64,000 nt of DNA. Source: Paragordius varius. Taxonomy: Eukaryota > Nematomorpha. The translations under genes and the position numbers were made by a program. The number at the start of each line of letters is the position of its first letter. Position 1 is the first letter of the stretch. The stretch spans positions 8,618,001-8,682,000 of the forward strand of contig OZ176056.1 in NCBI GenBank assembly GCA_964247055.1, given 5' to 3'. The notes under the pieces are model-generated. The model saw nothing but the letters and a program-made list of their open reading frames with translations, did no database searches and was not told the DNA's origin. Of this stretch, positions 34,208 through 48,930 are shown piece by piece.

Positions 34208-36057
34208 TATAAATTTAAATTAACTGAACACGTTTGAAAAACATCGCCATAGAGATAAAAGTATTTATCGACAATAATTAAAGAAAATTCTTAAAGAGAT
34301 ATAAATTAAAATGACAAATAAGACCATTGTTCAAAGTTATTTCAAAAAATGTAATTTATTCAAAAAATTCATTAATAAACTATAAGTATATTATATATTA
34401 TTTAAATTATGGTATAAATTTATCACCTAATCAATAAAAGTGAATCAAAATATTATTCAATAAACTTGGGATTTATAAGAAAATAAAAATAAAAACATTT
34501 TACAATAATTTAAATTAATGAATTATTAGTGATAAAAAGGTAAGTATTCTAATATATTCATTAAAATTAGTTATTTATAATATAATTATTTATAAAAATT
34601 ACTAAACTAAAAAGAGGTATATTATCTATTTTCTAAATAAAAAACAGCTAAAAAAACTAGTTACCAAAATTTTAATATTAAACTTAAAATTAATGAAATT
34701 TTAAATATACAAAAAATCATTAGTTAAAAAAGTCTTTAATTTAAATTTGTTTATAATTGGTGATAAAAAATTTAATTTATATTAATTTTATTTTTACGTT
34801 TGACAAATATTACTTGTAGTAATCAAAAATTTTTATAGTTATCAAAAATATAATTATCTAAACAGCTGACCATGAAAATTGGTTATTTAATACACTGTAA
34901 GACAGAAAAACAGATAAATACAATATTTTAAGTTGATAATATTTAAAAAAAGAGATTCTTATCAATAGATTACTATAGAAATATTCTAAATTAGTTGTTC
35001 TTATATCTTAGCAAAAATTCTTTAAGAGCCAAAATTTTGAAAAACTCAGGTAACTTTATAAAAAAATATTTAAATAATGGTTAAGATATACCATTTGACT
35101 TTTCCGCGCACACAATGTTCAGAAACCACATCATTATAATTGAATATAAAATAATGTTTAATAATTAAATGAATATTTTTTCTTTAACAGAAATGCTGGT
35201 TGTTATATAGTTTTTTCAATCATAGTTAACTGTTTATTAATGATATTTAGCGTTGTTTTAAAAAATAAATGCGTTCACAAAAACATTATAGCGGTTATTT
35301 CTTATTTATTACTAATTAACAAAAAATAAATAAATTGATTAATATTTAGCTTTTTTAGGAAAAAAACAAATTAACTATTTATTTCTAATAAAATTTAGCG
35401 TTTTTTGATGAAAATTAGGTTAAATGTAATCATTTATATAAGAATGAAAAACATAGTTTTGAAAATATCAAAAACAAACAGCTGTTACGGCTAATTCAAT
35501 TAAATTGAAAAAAACATATATATTTAGCTAAAATTCTGCTAAAAATTTTTTTTTTATACTGCCCTGTAGTTTTTCAAAATTATCTTACAGTAATTTATAT
35601 CAGCTGATTTTTAATAAATATTGGAGAATAATTTTTAAATTTGGCTGTTTTAATAAAAAAATAGTAATTGCATAATTTGGCTGTAGTTAAAAAATTTTAT
35701 AAAAAAATATCAGTTTTTAATTATAATTGAACTGTATTATAAAGGATATCAACATAACTCTCCTATTAGAAATAGCTAGGGGTTTATTGGTATATAACTA
35801 TATTATTAAAATCCAACTGTTTCTAAGCAATTAAATAACTTATAAAACCAAGGTTTTAATTAGGTTATTTATATGCATATTCAAATTTTTAAAAGGAGCT
35901 CTGTTTTAGAGTTTTTTTAAAAAATATAAGCTAATTAACGGGTATAAAAATTTAAGCTTTTTACAAAAAATTTACTCTTTAAAAACCTAATTAATCAATT
36001 TTTTTTATAAATGTGGCATTTGGATAATTAAAGTAAAAATAAATACCAAATTCCGAA
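34208..36057. other. AT-rich spacer with CAGCTG boxes, unit 2 copy B
   Basis: Counterpart of 9311-11173. Copy A's equivalent is 30766-32651. No coding signal. Confidence 0.4.
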
Positions 36058-36321
36058 ATATTCAAGGCTTACATTTTTTATTACGATTCGTTTCAGTTTT
36101 TGCGCAAATAATCGATTAAGGCAACGCATTTCTATATTAATATAAGGTAAAAATTATAAATTGTTATATAAAAATATATTATTAAACAGTATTTTTAATA
36201 AATCAACTGTATAAATTAATCATCAGTTAAAAGAAACCATAAATAATCAACTGTACAAATAAATAAACTGTTTTAAATATTATGAACTATTTAGATAAAT
36301 TAAATAAATCAGCTGATTATA

Positions 36322-36840
36322 TAAACAACTGAATAATAAAACAACTGAATAATAAAACAACTGAATAATAAAACAACTGAATAATAAAAACAACTGAATA
36401 ATAAAAACAACTGAATAATAAAAACAACTGAATAATAAAAACAACTGAATAATAAAAACAACTGAATAATAAAAACAACTAAATAATAAAAACAACTGAT
36501 TAATAAAAACAACTGATTATCTAAACAACTGATTATTTAAACAACTGATTAATTAAAACAACTGATTAATTAAAACAACTGGTTGAATAAAAACAAATGA
36601 TTAATTAAAACAACTGGTTGAATTAAAACAACTGGTTGAATTAAAACAACTGGTTGAATTAAAACAAATGATTAATTACAACAAATGATTAATAAAAACA
36701 ACTGATTTATATAAACAACTGATTGATAAAAACAACTGATTGATAAAAACAAATAATTAATAATGACAACTGATAAATAAAAAAAACTGCTTAATAAAAA
36801 TAACTGATAAATTAAAAAACCTGAAATATCAAAACAACTC
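36322..36840 (+). repeat. 17-bp satellite array, unit 2 (~0.5 kb)
   Basis: This array has the same monomers as unit 1 but about a quarter of the length, mostly one pass through the variant-rich higher-order block. It is followed by the right flanking module at 36942-37020. Confidence 0.95.
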
Positions 36841-37260
36841 AAATTAAAAAACAAATATTTTAAAAAATTTTAAAACATTTAATATAACTATAATATTAAT
36901 CAAGAATTTGAATTATTAAACTGTAAAAAATTACCAATTCAAAAATATCAAGCCAAAATCTTTTGCTTTACGATTTGTTTCAGTTTTTGCGCAAATAATT
37001 GATTGAGGCAACACATTCTAAAAAAATAATGAAAATATATAAATTGAATATAAACGATTAATTACAATATAATAATTCAAAAAAACGCTATTTAAGAATG
37101 AATGATATGTTTTGTGTTTAATTATCTAAAAAACCAATTTGCTGGCATTCAAGTAATTTTGCCGAATTGAGCGAATTAATATTTAAATGAAAGCATTTTT
37201 TTAAACTTTCTGATTTTTAGAATTATTATTAGTACAACATTTGGGTTTATAGGCATATTT

Positions 37261-39632
37261 TTAACCGATTAGCAAATTTTAAGGAAACTTTAACCGATTA
37301 TTAGCAAATTTTAAGGAAACTTTAACCAATTTTTAGCCTATTATAAGAAAACTTTAACCGATTTTTAGCAAACTTTAAGAAAACTTTAACCGATTTTTAG
37401 CCTATTATAAGGAAACTTTAACCGATTTTTAGCAAATTTTAAGAAAACTTTAACCGATTTTTAGCAAATTTTAAGAAAACTTTAACCGATTTTTAGCCTA
37501 TTTTAAGAAAACTTTAACCGATTTTTAGCAAACTTTAACCGAAATTTTAAGAAAAACTTTAACCGAATTAGCAAATTTCAAGGGCACTTTAACCGATTTT
37601 TAGCAAATTTCAAGAAAACTTTGTACGATTTTTAGCCTATTATAAGGAAACTTTAAATAATTTTAGCAAATTAAAGGAAACTTTAACAGATTATTAACAA
37701 ATTTAAAGAAAACTTTAACCAATTTTTAGCCTATTATAAGAAAACTTTAACCGATTTTTAGCCTATTATAAGGAAACTTTAACCGACTTTAGCAAATTTT
37801 AAAGAAACTTTAACCGATTTTTAGCAAACTTTAAGAAAACTTTAACCGATTTTTAGCAAATTTTAAGAAAACTTTAACCGATTTTTAGCAAATTTTAAGA
37901 AAACTTTAACCGATTTTTAGCCTATTATAAGGAAACTTTAACCGATTTTCAGAAAATTTTAAGGAAACTTTAACCAATTTTTAGCCTATTATAAGAAAAC
38001 ATTAACCGATTTTTAGCCTATTATAAGGAAACTTTAACCGATTTTCAGAAAATTTTAAAGAAACTTTAACCGATTTTTAGCAAATTTTAAAGAAATTTTA
38101 AGAAAAACTTTAACCGAATTAGCAAATTTCAAGGGCACTTTAACCGATTTTTAGCAAATTTTAGCAAATTTTAAGAAAACTTTAACCGATTTTTAGCAAA
38201 TTTCAAGAAAACTTTGTACGATTTTTAGCAAATTTTAACTTTAACCGATTAGCAAATTTTAAGATAATTTTAATCGATTTTTAGCCTATTATAAGGAAAC
38301 TTTAACCGATTATTAGCAAATTTTAAGAAACCTTTAACCGATTATTAGCAAATTTTAAGAAAACTTTAACCGATTTTCAGCAAACTTTAACCGAAATTTA
38401 AGAAAACTTTAACCGATTTTTAGCAAATTTTAAGGAAACTTTAATCGATTTTTAGCCTATTATAGGGAAACTTTAACCGATTTTAGCAAATTTTAAGAAA
38501 CCTTTAACCGATTATTAGCAAATTTTAAGAAAACTTTAACCGATTTTTAGCCTATTATAAGGAAACTTTAACCGATTTTAGCAAATTTTAAGGAAACTTT
38601 AACCGATTTTTAGCCTATTATAAGCAAACTTTAACCGATTTTTAGCCTATTATAAGGAAATAACCGATTTTTAGCAAATTTTAAGGTAACTTTAACCTAA
38701 TTTTAGGCAAATTAGTAAAAAACTTTAACGCATTTTTAGCATATTTTAACCGATTTTTAGCAAATTTTAAGAAAATTTTAACCGATTATTAGCAAATTTT
38801 AAGAAAACTTTAACCGATTATTAGCAAATTTTAAGAAAACCTCAACCGATTATTAGCAAAACTTTAACCTAATTTTAGCATATTTTAAGGAAAAATTAAC
38901 AGATTTTTAACAAATTATAAGGAAACTTTAACCGATTATTAGCCAATTTTAAAAAAACTTTAATCGATTTTCAGAAAATTTTAAGGAAACTTTAACAGAT
39001 TATTAGCAAATTTTAAGGAAACTTTAACCGATTTTTAGCCTATTATAAGGAAACTTTAACCGATTTTAGCAAATTTTAAGGAAACTAACCGATTTTTAGA
39101 AAATTTTAAAAATTTAATCGATTTTTAGCAAACTTTAACCGAAATTTTAAGAAAAACTTTAACCGAATTAGCAAATTTCAAGGGCACTTTAACCGATTTT
39201 TAGCAAATTTTAAGAAAACTTTAACCGATTTTTAGCAAATTTTAAGAAAACTTTAACCGATTATTAGCAAATTTTAAGGAAACTTTAACCGATTTTTAGC
39301 CTATTATAAGGAAACTTTAACCGATTTTAGCAAATTTTAAGGAAACTTTAACCGATTTTTAGCCTATTATAAGAAAACTTTAACCGATTTTTAGCCTATT
39401 ATAAGAAAACTTTAACCGATTTTTAGCCTATTATAAGGAAACTTTAACCGATTTTTAGCAAATTTTAAGGTAACTTTAACCTAATTTTAGGCAAATTAGT
39501 AAAAAACTTTAACGCATTTTTAGCATATTTTAACCGATTTTTAGCAAATTTTAAGAAAATTTTAACCGATTATTAGCAAATTTTAAGGAAACTTTAACCG
39601 ATTTTTAGCCTATTATAAGGAAACTTTAACCG
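37261..39632 (+). repeat. ~32-bp satellite array, unit 2 (~2.4 kb)
   Basis: GCAAATTTTAAG and GCCTATTATAAG endings dominate; the AACAAAAC subfamily of unit 1 is missing. A compound block (ACCGAAATTTTAAG, then AATTAGCAAATTTCAAGGGC) recurs near 37540, 38095 and 39140, an irregular higher-order pattern. Confidence 0.95.
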
Positions 39633-40747
39633 ATTTTTAAATTGATTTTTATTTAATTTCTCATTTTTTTAACAAACTTTAAACAATTTTAAATAATTTT
39701 AGTGTATTTTTAAGAAACTTTAATACCATTTTTTTACTTTTTTTGAACCACCTTAAGTCATTTTATGTAATAAAAAATAAAAGACACGAAAAGAAGGCGT
39801 TATATTAATTATACGCCCGAAAACCCAAAACCAATTTGTTGTACATAATTTATATACTAGGAATTTTTTAGAGGAGGGGTGGTCAACAAGCGGCTCCTTA
39901 AATATTGAGGATGCCGCGAGAAATTTATATACAAGTTTTTAAAAAATTTAAGGAAAATTGATTATCTTAAACATATTTTCTGAATAAATTTTTCCGGAAT
40001 TTTGGCAATTTCCTAAAAAAATGATAACAAAATAGTGGTTTTTACAGTATCATTTATAATATCTAATAAAATGTTAGCTAATGCCCATATATTTAGCCAA
40101 TTTGGACCGCGAAGCCATAGAATATGAAATTATTTTTTAAGAAATTAAATTTTATAGGACGAGCATGCACCTAAAAAATAATAACTTAAGTTCACCTTTA
40201 TATGTTAACACTTCCTCTCCATTATCAAAAAAATTTTACAAAATTTTAGAGAAAGAAATTCAATACTAAAATATTTTACCAAGTGCTATAATTTATGTAA
40301 AATTATTTTAAATTGGAAGGATATTTTAGATTTCAAAACAAGCAAGCATCTAAATAATTATAACATATGTTCACCTTTCTATTTCATCTTCCTCAAACAA
40401 ATGAAAAAAAAAATTTTAAAAGATCAAGAAACGCACTTGTTAGCAATATAGTATCATAATTAGACATCTATTTAGTTTTTTTTTAAAAATGGATAATAAT
40501 AAAATATTACTAGGTTTGTGTTAAAATTTGCCAGATAGAATTGCCAAGTAAATGGCTAATAGCAAGAAAAGATTCTTGTTGAATTCAATAAATGTTCTTT
40601 ACTATCAATCGTATCTGACAATATTTTAATGCAAACCCAGCAATGCATTTGTAATTATACTGTATATATATAAAACATGGAAAACTTACATATATTGTTT
40701 GAGCAGAATTGTATTAAAACGTATTTTCCCATTTCAGTCGTATAATA
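39633..40747. other. Post-satellite spacer, unit 2
   Basis: Counterpart of 16796-17896, including the hAT-like patch near 39870-39925. No gene. Confidence 0.35.
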
Positions 40748-40985
40748 TCAACCATGTTTCCAATACTTTGTCGTTTTATTGTGGTCGATTGTTTCCAAGA
40801 TTTGGTTGGACAGCTTCCTTTTTTCAATTAACAATGGTATTCTAATGATTAAGTATAAACAATTTACCTTATTATATAGTAATGGCAATACATTGTATAG
40901 CTGGAGAGATCAAGACATGACAAGGGAAGTTGCATATGCACCCAATCTATCCACCCATTTCAGAAAATGTGCGAGGAAAAAAAAA
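40748..40985 (-). pseudogene. Unidentified coding remnant, unit 2
   Basis: Same frame and same internal TGA as 17897-18133. One difference near the N-terminal side is synonymous (H-F-L-K kept). No family recognised. Confidence 0.4.
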
Positions 40986-42558
40986 TTGTATAAATGAAAA
41001 AAATAAAATTTTCGCCCTTTATATAGGGCATAATGTATATGTTATCTTTTTATCCAATCAAATTAATGTGTGCATTTGCGCCTTTTTCCCCCTTCTGGAA
41101 AAATGTTTCACATTCTTTTCCCTCTCTTTATTGCGCAACATTGTTTGGGCGCCTCTATTTTATTATTATTCCCCCTCCCCCCCATGTGCACATTCCAATA
41201 AAACATATAATATTATATATGATTCATCATATCTAAAAATAATCCTTTTTATTACAATAATGTTATTTGGCTGGCGCCTATAAAGAAATGTAAATAAAAT
41301 TTGGAGAAAAATATGTTAAAAAAATATGGCAATAATATTTTAACAATCTTTATTAATAATAAATGAAAAATTTGAATTTATTTTCTTACTTAAATGTTTG
41401 ATTACACAAATGGCTAATATCAAAATTTATTAATTAATTAATCTAATTTGTTTCAATATTAAAAAAAATAATTTTTCATAGAGGTATTTAAGTTTTTACC
41501 GGTGTAATTTGATTAATATATTGGTTTATAATTAAGTGATCTTAGAATTTTTTTTCTAAAATAAAGCAGAATGTTTTTTAAAAAGTTTATAGATTATTAT
41601 CTAAAGATTTATAATTATTTTAATTTTATGCTTTGTGCAATCATCTAATATCAAATTAATGTTAAAATCAAATACATCATATAATAAGCTTTCAACAACA
41701 AAAGCTCTGATTTTTTTGGATTTCCAATTCATTAAAATCCATCATCACAGATAGTTTATTTAGGTAAAAGATATTCAAAGTGTGCTTACGATAATTACCA
41801 ATATATAATGATTCTCTCTTAATTCATACTAATATATATATTAATTTTAAAATAGGAATCAACAAATAAGTTATTATTCTGTTTTAATTCAATTAAAAAA
41901 TATGTAAATAAAATCGAAAATAAGTTATGTCCTGTGGGGATAAGGGTTAAAGTAAAAAGTTTGGTTTCAGTTTTTTAAACAGAAAGCTGAAAATCTGTTT
42001 TTCATTAAGAGTTATCTGAAACAAAATTTAAACTTTTTTATATCATAGAACGATACAGAATATCTGGGAATTGCTAACTTAACATTTAATAACCTTTAAA
42101 AGTGTAATAATTCTCAATTGAGAAATGGTTAAATCCTAACAATTTTATTAAAAATTATAATGGATTATTTATCCCAAAACTTTCTAAGCTTGCAATGTTA
42201 AATTCCCATCGTTCATGCGAAAATGTCTTTAGAATTAAGCAGTAATCAACAGTTTAATTTAAATATTAACTAATCTTTTAAAAATCAATCAAAAGAGTTT
42301 CTTCATTTAATAATTATGTATAACCACACGACAATAACATGAGAAAAGTAAAAGATATCAATGTTGGATAAAAATATCATTAAATTCTTCAACTTTTTTA
42401 ATAATTAGTTCCCGTTTTGAAAAAGCTGAATAAAAATCTTTTTCAAAACAATAGCATTTCATTACTTTACTACAGTTTGGAAAACCAATAAAAATATTTG
42501 GTTATATGGTGAAAAATGTAAATTTTTTTAATCTTAAATTTATAGTATGATACTGTAA
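40986..42558. other. AT-rich tail spacer, unit 2
   Basis: Counterpart of 18134-19709, with many small indels between units. The conserved patch at 41010-41285 includes a C-run and GGCGCC sites. No credible gene. Confidence 0.35.
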
Positions 42559-42666
42559 GGTTTCGACTTTGTGGGCTAGGGTTAGGGTGAGGGATTGGAG
42601 TTGGTTCATTTTCTAAAAGAAGTCCGCAGGACTTCCTCGGGCTGCGAAGCAGGCCGAGACCCACGC
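42559..42666 (-). repeat. Dispersed two-hairpin repeat, unit 2, - orientation
   Basis: The stem is kept with another loop (GAAGTCC-GCA-GGACTTC). It pairs in inverted orientation with the + copies at 30224 and 33666. Confidence 0.75.
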
Positions 42667-43422
42667 ATTATCTTACTATTTATACCTTATATTTATAATT
42701 AATTTTTTACTTAAATACAAAGATCCCAATAAAAAATTATTAATAATACAGAGTTAGGTATTGAATTTTATTGGGAAATAATTGGAGATCCGTTCTAGTA
42801 TTAGTAAATAAGAACAATGGATTAAACATTTTTTTTAGCTGTACTGCAAACATTACATAACATGTTTACATTAATTTTTATTACCCAAATCCTTAATATA
42901 TATCATATAGTTTAGGAATCCTTATTTTTAACTTCTTAATAAAAATTTTGTGTTAGGTACAAATTGTCATTCTATATTCTGCTTATTGATTTAATCAGCT
43001 TTAGTTTGTACTTCATCTTAATTTAATCTATTTAAATTTTATATAAATTATAAAAAGATGTCTTTATTTGTATTTAAAAATTAAATCTTTGAAAAATAGG
43101 GCCTTATCCAAACTAGACCACCTATATTTAAAAATAAAAATTTAATTCAAAACATAGTTAAATTTAAAACTTATTTCGTTTTTAATTATATATTAATAGC
43201 ATTTTAAGTTTGATTCATTACTAATTTTAAAATTGATTAAGGTCCTAGAATTGAATTTAGGTATCTGTAGGAAAAATTGTGCATTGCTCTAGGTTACATG
43301 GTTTGAAGAATAAAATGTCAAGTAAACGAATTATATATTTATTTCTATATGTGTAAGACTCATTTCATATGTTTTTGGGATGAAATAACCCTAACCAACT
43401 ATTATTTGGATAAACTTTAAGG
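42667..43422. other. AT-rich spacer, unit 2
   Basis: Counterpart of 19819-20580; nothing recognised. Confidence 0.4.
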
Positions 43423-43486
43423 CTTTCAACTTTGTGGACTAGGGTTAGGGTGAGGGATTGGAGTTGGTTCATTTTCTTAAAGACAC
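43423..43486 (-). repeat. Truncated hairpin repeat, unit 2
   Basis: Counterpart of 20581-20647, ending slightly earlier within the hairpin. Confidence 0.65.
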
Positions 43487-44489
43487 CCTTCATCCAATTT
43501 AAAGAGGTTCATGAATATTATTTGCTAAATCTGTGTTTTACTATTATAAATTTAATTAAACTCACTATGACATCGCTTATATGTAAATATAAAAAAATAT
43601 TTTTATCAAACCTGGATACTATCTCAACAAAACCATTTATGAATTTAAATCGAAGAATTGTTTATAATATAGTATTTTCATCATAAATTCTTAATTCAAA
43701 ATGGTGTTTTATACAAAAATAAATTTCCAAATTACGCAAATTAGTAGTAGAGGAAAATCAATGTTATAAGCGTTCAGTCCGATATAAGGGATTACAATTG
43801 TTTTAGGGTAAAAGAAGACTTGTAAGCAATAAAGTGCTTATAAAATTTAATTTTAAATTTTTCTAATAGATTTGATCAAAATAATTGTAAATATCGAAGT
43901 TAATACTCTAATATATATATAAAATTACTAATGATGGATAAGAGGATTTTATTTGTCAAATTACCTATGAATGTAAAATAGTTAGTTTAAAACCGAATAA
44001 TATTAGTGAGCAAATCCTAAAATGATAAAATATGTTTATTGGAGAATGAATATAAGTTAAAGTTTAATTAATTATAGTTATACTTACCCAAGGTATAATA
44101 TTCAAGAGGCATCAATACAATTTAAATATTAAATAGCCATATTATAAAAATTTATTTATATTCTCATCTTTATCGGAGACAAAAATATTTTTTCATGTCA
44201 CACCACATAAATAATTATATTAAAAAATCAACATTAACGATATAAGTTAATTTTATTTAACTAATTCCAAATTTTTTAATCCAAATTCATTTCTCTTTTG
44301 CTAGGTGGTATTCATACATACATAAATTCAAAAATTTGCTTCACAATACTAAATTCGGACAGGATGGTTCATTATATGTCTACTTTGTTTCGGAAAAGTT
44401 ATGGCTTTTTGAATGCGTTTAGTTGAAAATATTTTACATTTTTCAATGGATATCACAGAATTATGACAAACTAAAAACTTTAATTTGTT
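43487..44489. other. Unit-junction spacer, unit 2 to 3
   Basis: It contains the weak frame 43487-43686 (see 20648-20849) and AT-rich DNA; no gene supported. Confidence 0.35.
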
Positions 44490-44691
44490 GTGGAAAGCAA
44501 ATGTGAGCCTGATTCCGTATTAAATTTGGAAATTAACTCAAATTGTATGGATCTTGCAGTGAGTAGCAAATATAATTGTTTATTTATTTTTTCGTTCTAT
44601 TTTGGACTTTATATAAGGATTATTTTCTTTAAAAAACTTAAAATATATACGCAAATTTTTATATATTTTTTTGTTTTGAGTATTATTTTAG

Positions 44692-45318
<627 letters not shown>

Positions 45319-45757
45319 ATGTCCACAGGGCATATTCTTGGGTTCTGCGCCAACAGTAGTCGATTAATTAACTTGCGACATCATAATATAGTGGGTCACA
45401 TCAAACAAAACCTCCCATCCAATGCACGACTAATATCCGAAAATCAAGCGCTGGACTCGTCAGGATTACGACCCGATCTCGTGGTGGCCCAACAAGTGCC
45501 TTATCATCGATCCAACTGTCACCCACGAGAACGGGCCCAACGCCCTAGATGAAGCACACAATATTAAGATAGAGAAGTATCGTCACCTCACAGTCTCACT
45601 TTCCGGCCAATTTGACGAGGTTTATATCATTTCAATCGTCGTGGGCGTACTTGGATCATGGCACCCCAAAAACAAAAGATTATTCGAAAACATTAATATG
45701 AAAAATAAGGCTGAGATGAGAAAGGATATAGTCATCGACACCATTAAATTTTCCTGA
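45319..45757 (+). mobile_element. R2-type LINE C-terminus, broken, unit 3
   Basis: This two-frame endonuclease fragment is as in unit 1 (S-S-G-L-R-P-D kept), with the shared frameshift. The stop is TGA at 45755-45757 in place of TAA. A probable 3' UTR runs to about 45915. Confidence 0.8.
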
Positions 45758-46917
45758 TATATTCTTTGAATTTACCAGTGGTAGAAACTAAATCCCCTCC
45801 CTCCCGGAAACATCAACCTCCAACCTCATCCCACAGTCCCACTGCGCATCCGTAACACAATAAGGCTCAATTTGTATCAATATATCAATTCTGTCCATAT
45901 GATCACCTATATTTCTTTTTAACAATGTTTTTTATATTCCTTATATTTTTATTTTTATGAAAATAAATACATAAATCAAATTAAATACCTAAATAGTTAG
46001 AATTGAAAAGTCAAAGGTTAAATATATTGTTCTGCTTTCGAAAAATATTTTATGTTATAGTTTTAGGTTTTGTCATGTATATTTTCAATCTTTATAAATA
46101 AGGTTCGAAATATAGAGATAAAAATTCCTTTGTGCAATATATTAGGAGGATTAATAAATTTGAAAAATCAACATCCCAAGATATTAACATGAATATATTG
46201 AATATTACTCTAATGGTATTTTAAAGAATGCCTTATCCCATAGCAATCTTATCATCTATAAACCCCGGGGAGAACAGTAACAAACGCAAAAGATAAAAAG
46301 ATCCAAGTGACCCTATTGGTGACATTTAAAGCGCATGAATTACTAATTGCAAAAATATTAAGGATTAAACATTCTCGGCTAAAGCCGCTTTAAACTAATC
46401 ATATCAAATAACAAAGAATTAACATTTAAAATCAAACAGAAGTAGGTTGGCGATGAATTCCTACATTTGGTTCACAAATACTTAAAAGACGTTGGGAATT
46501 AAAACAACTGGTGATTTTACTATGTAAATAATACATATAAAAATAAATGAATACCAACAATATAATATTTTTTACTACTTATACATTACTTTCGGCAATT
46601 TTGAATTAATAATGATATTGATATCTAAATTACATCAAAATACATACGTTTAAAACATAAGTATAATAAAAAAATGAAAGCTTATTTAAACTGTATTACA
46701 TGCAATTATTAAAGAATATACAGTAGTTCTTTATAATTTTGCTTTGCAGGAATGTATCCATCTTGCTAAAATGTAGTTATGAATATTTTCAACGGACATT
46801 ATTATAAATTGCAAATATTTATTTAATTTTTTCTTTTTTTAAACATCATTTGATAAAATTATTAAAGCCCAACACTAAATTAATAACCAGAAATAATTAA
46901 AACATATTATTTATCAA
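45758..46917. other. Spacer with unidentified conserved block, unit 3
   Basis: The block with N-P-G-E-N-S-N-K-R-K-R is at about 46255-46550. About 23 bp carrying the AAGATGGCGTC motif is deleted between ATCTT repeats near 46250. Confidence 0.35.
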
Positions 46918-47099
46918 TTAGATTGGATAAGCATTTTCAAAAAAAGTAATGTTTTTCCACTGTTTGGCACATTCCTTTATCAAGGTATCACCGATCTTAT
47001 ACGATGCCAAAGTTGTGCCAGATATTTTGAACTGATATTGATTATCACTGCGGTTAAGAGCGGTCAATTGGTTGCAGGCATCATTAAAGTATTCATTGT
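46918..47099 (-). CDS. Terminal exon of the LRR gene, unit 3
   Basis: This exon is 182 nt and open, with an AG acceptor. Its two amino-acid changes relative to units 1 and 2 are single substitutions. Confidence 0.6.
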
Positions 47100-48179
47100 C
47101 TTGTATATTATATATATATATATATTTAACCTCGCTCTCATAATCAAATGCTCAATTCCTTAAAAAAATCCTATATTTTGTCTTAACTATCAGAATTATT
47201 TGAATAATACAAAATTAATTAGTTTGCTTATATGAAGGTATACAATTCAAACTAGCATATATCTTAAAACTATTCTTATGAACCTTAAATTATAAGATAA
47301 GAAAGACAACGCGTAAAAAAAATTATTTTCCACATAAATTGCTTTTACAAGATCTATATAACATATAATATGTTAATATTGTAATTGATAAACGAGTGTA
47401 AATAAAGTAATAATGATAAAAAAATTGACACAGCTCGACAACTTAACAATTAAATGGTATAGAAGTTTAAAATTTAAAATATATAATTTAGTGCAGGTGA
47501 ACCAAAGAGTCGCAAGCCTTTTTTAAACGTTTTAAACTTAAAAATCCAAAATTAGAGACCAACCGTTTCAGGAGGCCATAACATTTAGGAAAGAAAAGTT
47601 TTTATAACTTTGGGGGAAAATTATCAACTTCTAAAAAAGATTAAGAAGCACTGCAGCGAAAAATGAAACGGTCCAGCAAAATGGTCGGTTTCAGAATTTA
47701 ATAAAGGAGCACTAAATGACCAACGTGCATTTAATGATTATTTTAAAATCTTACTAATAGAGGAAGAAACAAATATTAGCATCCTAGAAGTTATACTATA
47801 AAATGTCATTGGTATATATCATTTACCTTAAATTCACCCTTAAACAATTCAAATTTACCCTATAAATATTCAAAAATTTAATATTACCTATATTTTTTTA
47901 TATTTTTAAAAAATAAAATTTTTGTTTTAAATTAAAATAATGCTGAAAAAATAATATAGACATAAAGATATATTTCATATGATTATTTTTCACGCATGTA
48001 AACACATGCTTTTAATCGAGTGGGAAAGGTATGGTATACCTACCCATCTCTTATCGATCTTTTTACCAAAAACATTGATTTTTACCTTCTCCGAATATTA
48101 GAAATAGTTAGATCCTATTCCTTACATATCCATAACATATTTCCTATTCACATTCTTTCATTCGAAGGACATTCTGCTA

Positions 48180-48930
48180 ATGTTGAAATCACGCAATCTC
48201 AGCATCCGCATCGCCACATGGAATTTACGCGGATCCTACAAAAACCACAAACTAGATATTGTCGTTAACGAGATGACTAAGCATAAAATTGACATACTAG
48301 GAATTTCAGAATCACACATCCCCTCTACCGGAACCTTAGAATTCGACAATCATATTTTATATTATTCCGGCCACGACTCATCAAAATACAACGGTGTCGG
48401 CATAATAATGAACAAAAAACTAGCTAACTTATCGGACATTTTTAATCCAATCAATGATCGTATTATCGCAATCCGCATACAAACAACCCCTCAACCCATT
48501 ACTATCCTCCAAATTTATGCACCTACCTCCTCTTACAGCGATGACGACTGTGAAAAATTTTATAGCGATCTCGACTTGGCGATTTCCCAAATTTCAAAAA
48601 AGGATATCATATTTATCTTAGGCGATTTTAATTCAATCATCGGAACAGACAAAACACCTCCTATGACGGGCGGCATGGGCTTGGGCATAAAAAACGAGAG
48701 AGGAGACAGATTGATTGAATTTTGTGCTAACCATCGTTTCTTCGTCGCAAACAGCTTTTTTAAACAGCCCAAACGACGTCTATACACATGGCGTTCCCCG
48801 TGTCAAAGATACCGTAACCAGATTGACTTCATATTAGCTATGGTAAAATACAAAAGTTCATTTCAAAATTTCAAATGCCTACCAGGATCGGATGCTACAG
48901 CGACCACAACCTATTGATCGCCAAACTCCG
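48180..48930 (+). pseudogene. LINE apurinic-like endonuclease domain
   Basis: From the ATG at 48180 the frame encodes S-I-R-I-A-T-W-N-L-R-G (metal-site N), I-L-G-I-S-E-S-H (catalytic E), I-L-Q-I-Y-A-P, I-F-I-L-G-D-F-N-S, L-Y-T-W-R-S-P and Q-I-D-F-I-L. After a one-base loss near 48892 it continues in another frame with Y-S-D-H-N-L-L, the final catalytic S-D-H. These are the motifs of the exonuclease III-like endonuclease that nicks genomic DNA for target-primed reverse transcription. All signature residues are present, so decay is recent and limited to frame. Confidence 0.85.

Larger units (their letters stand above)
32877..36318 (+). repeat. 3.44-kb pre-satellite duplication, copy B, unit 2
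   Basis: Copy B leads directly into the 17-bp array. It contains the hairpin repeat (33666), the 68-codon ORF (33906), the palindromic MITE (34017-34207) and the flanking module (36058). Confidence 0.9.

Noticed and set aside
40930-41283. + strand ORF of 117 codons in unit 2
   Set aside because: In unit 1 the same stretch is split by an indel, it spans a C homopolymer, and its residues show no domain.
48020-48268. + strand ORF overlapping the LINE start
   Set aside because: It lies mostly in the LINE 5' UTR and runs in a different frame from the endonuclease; no motif.
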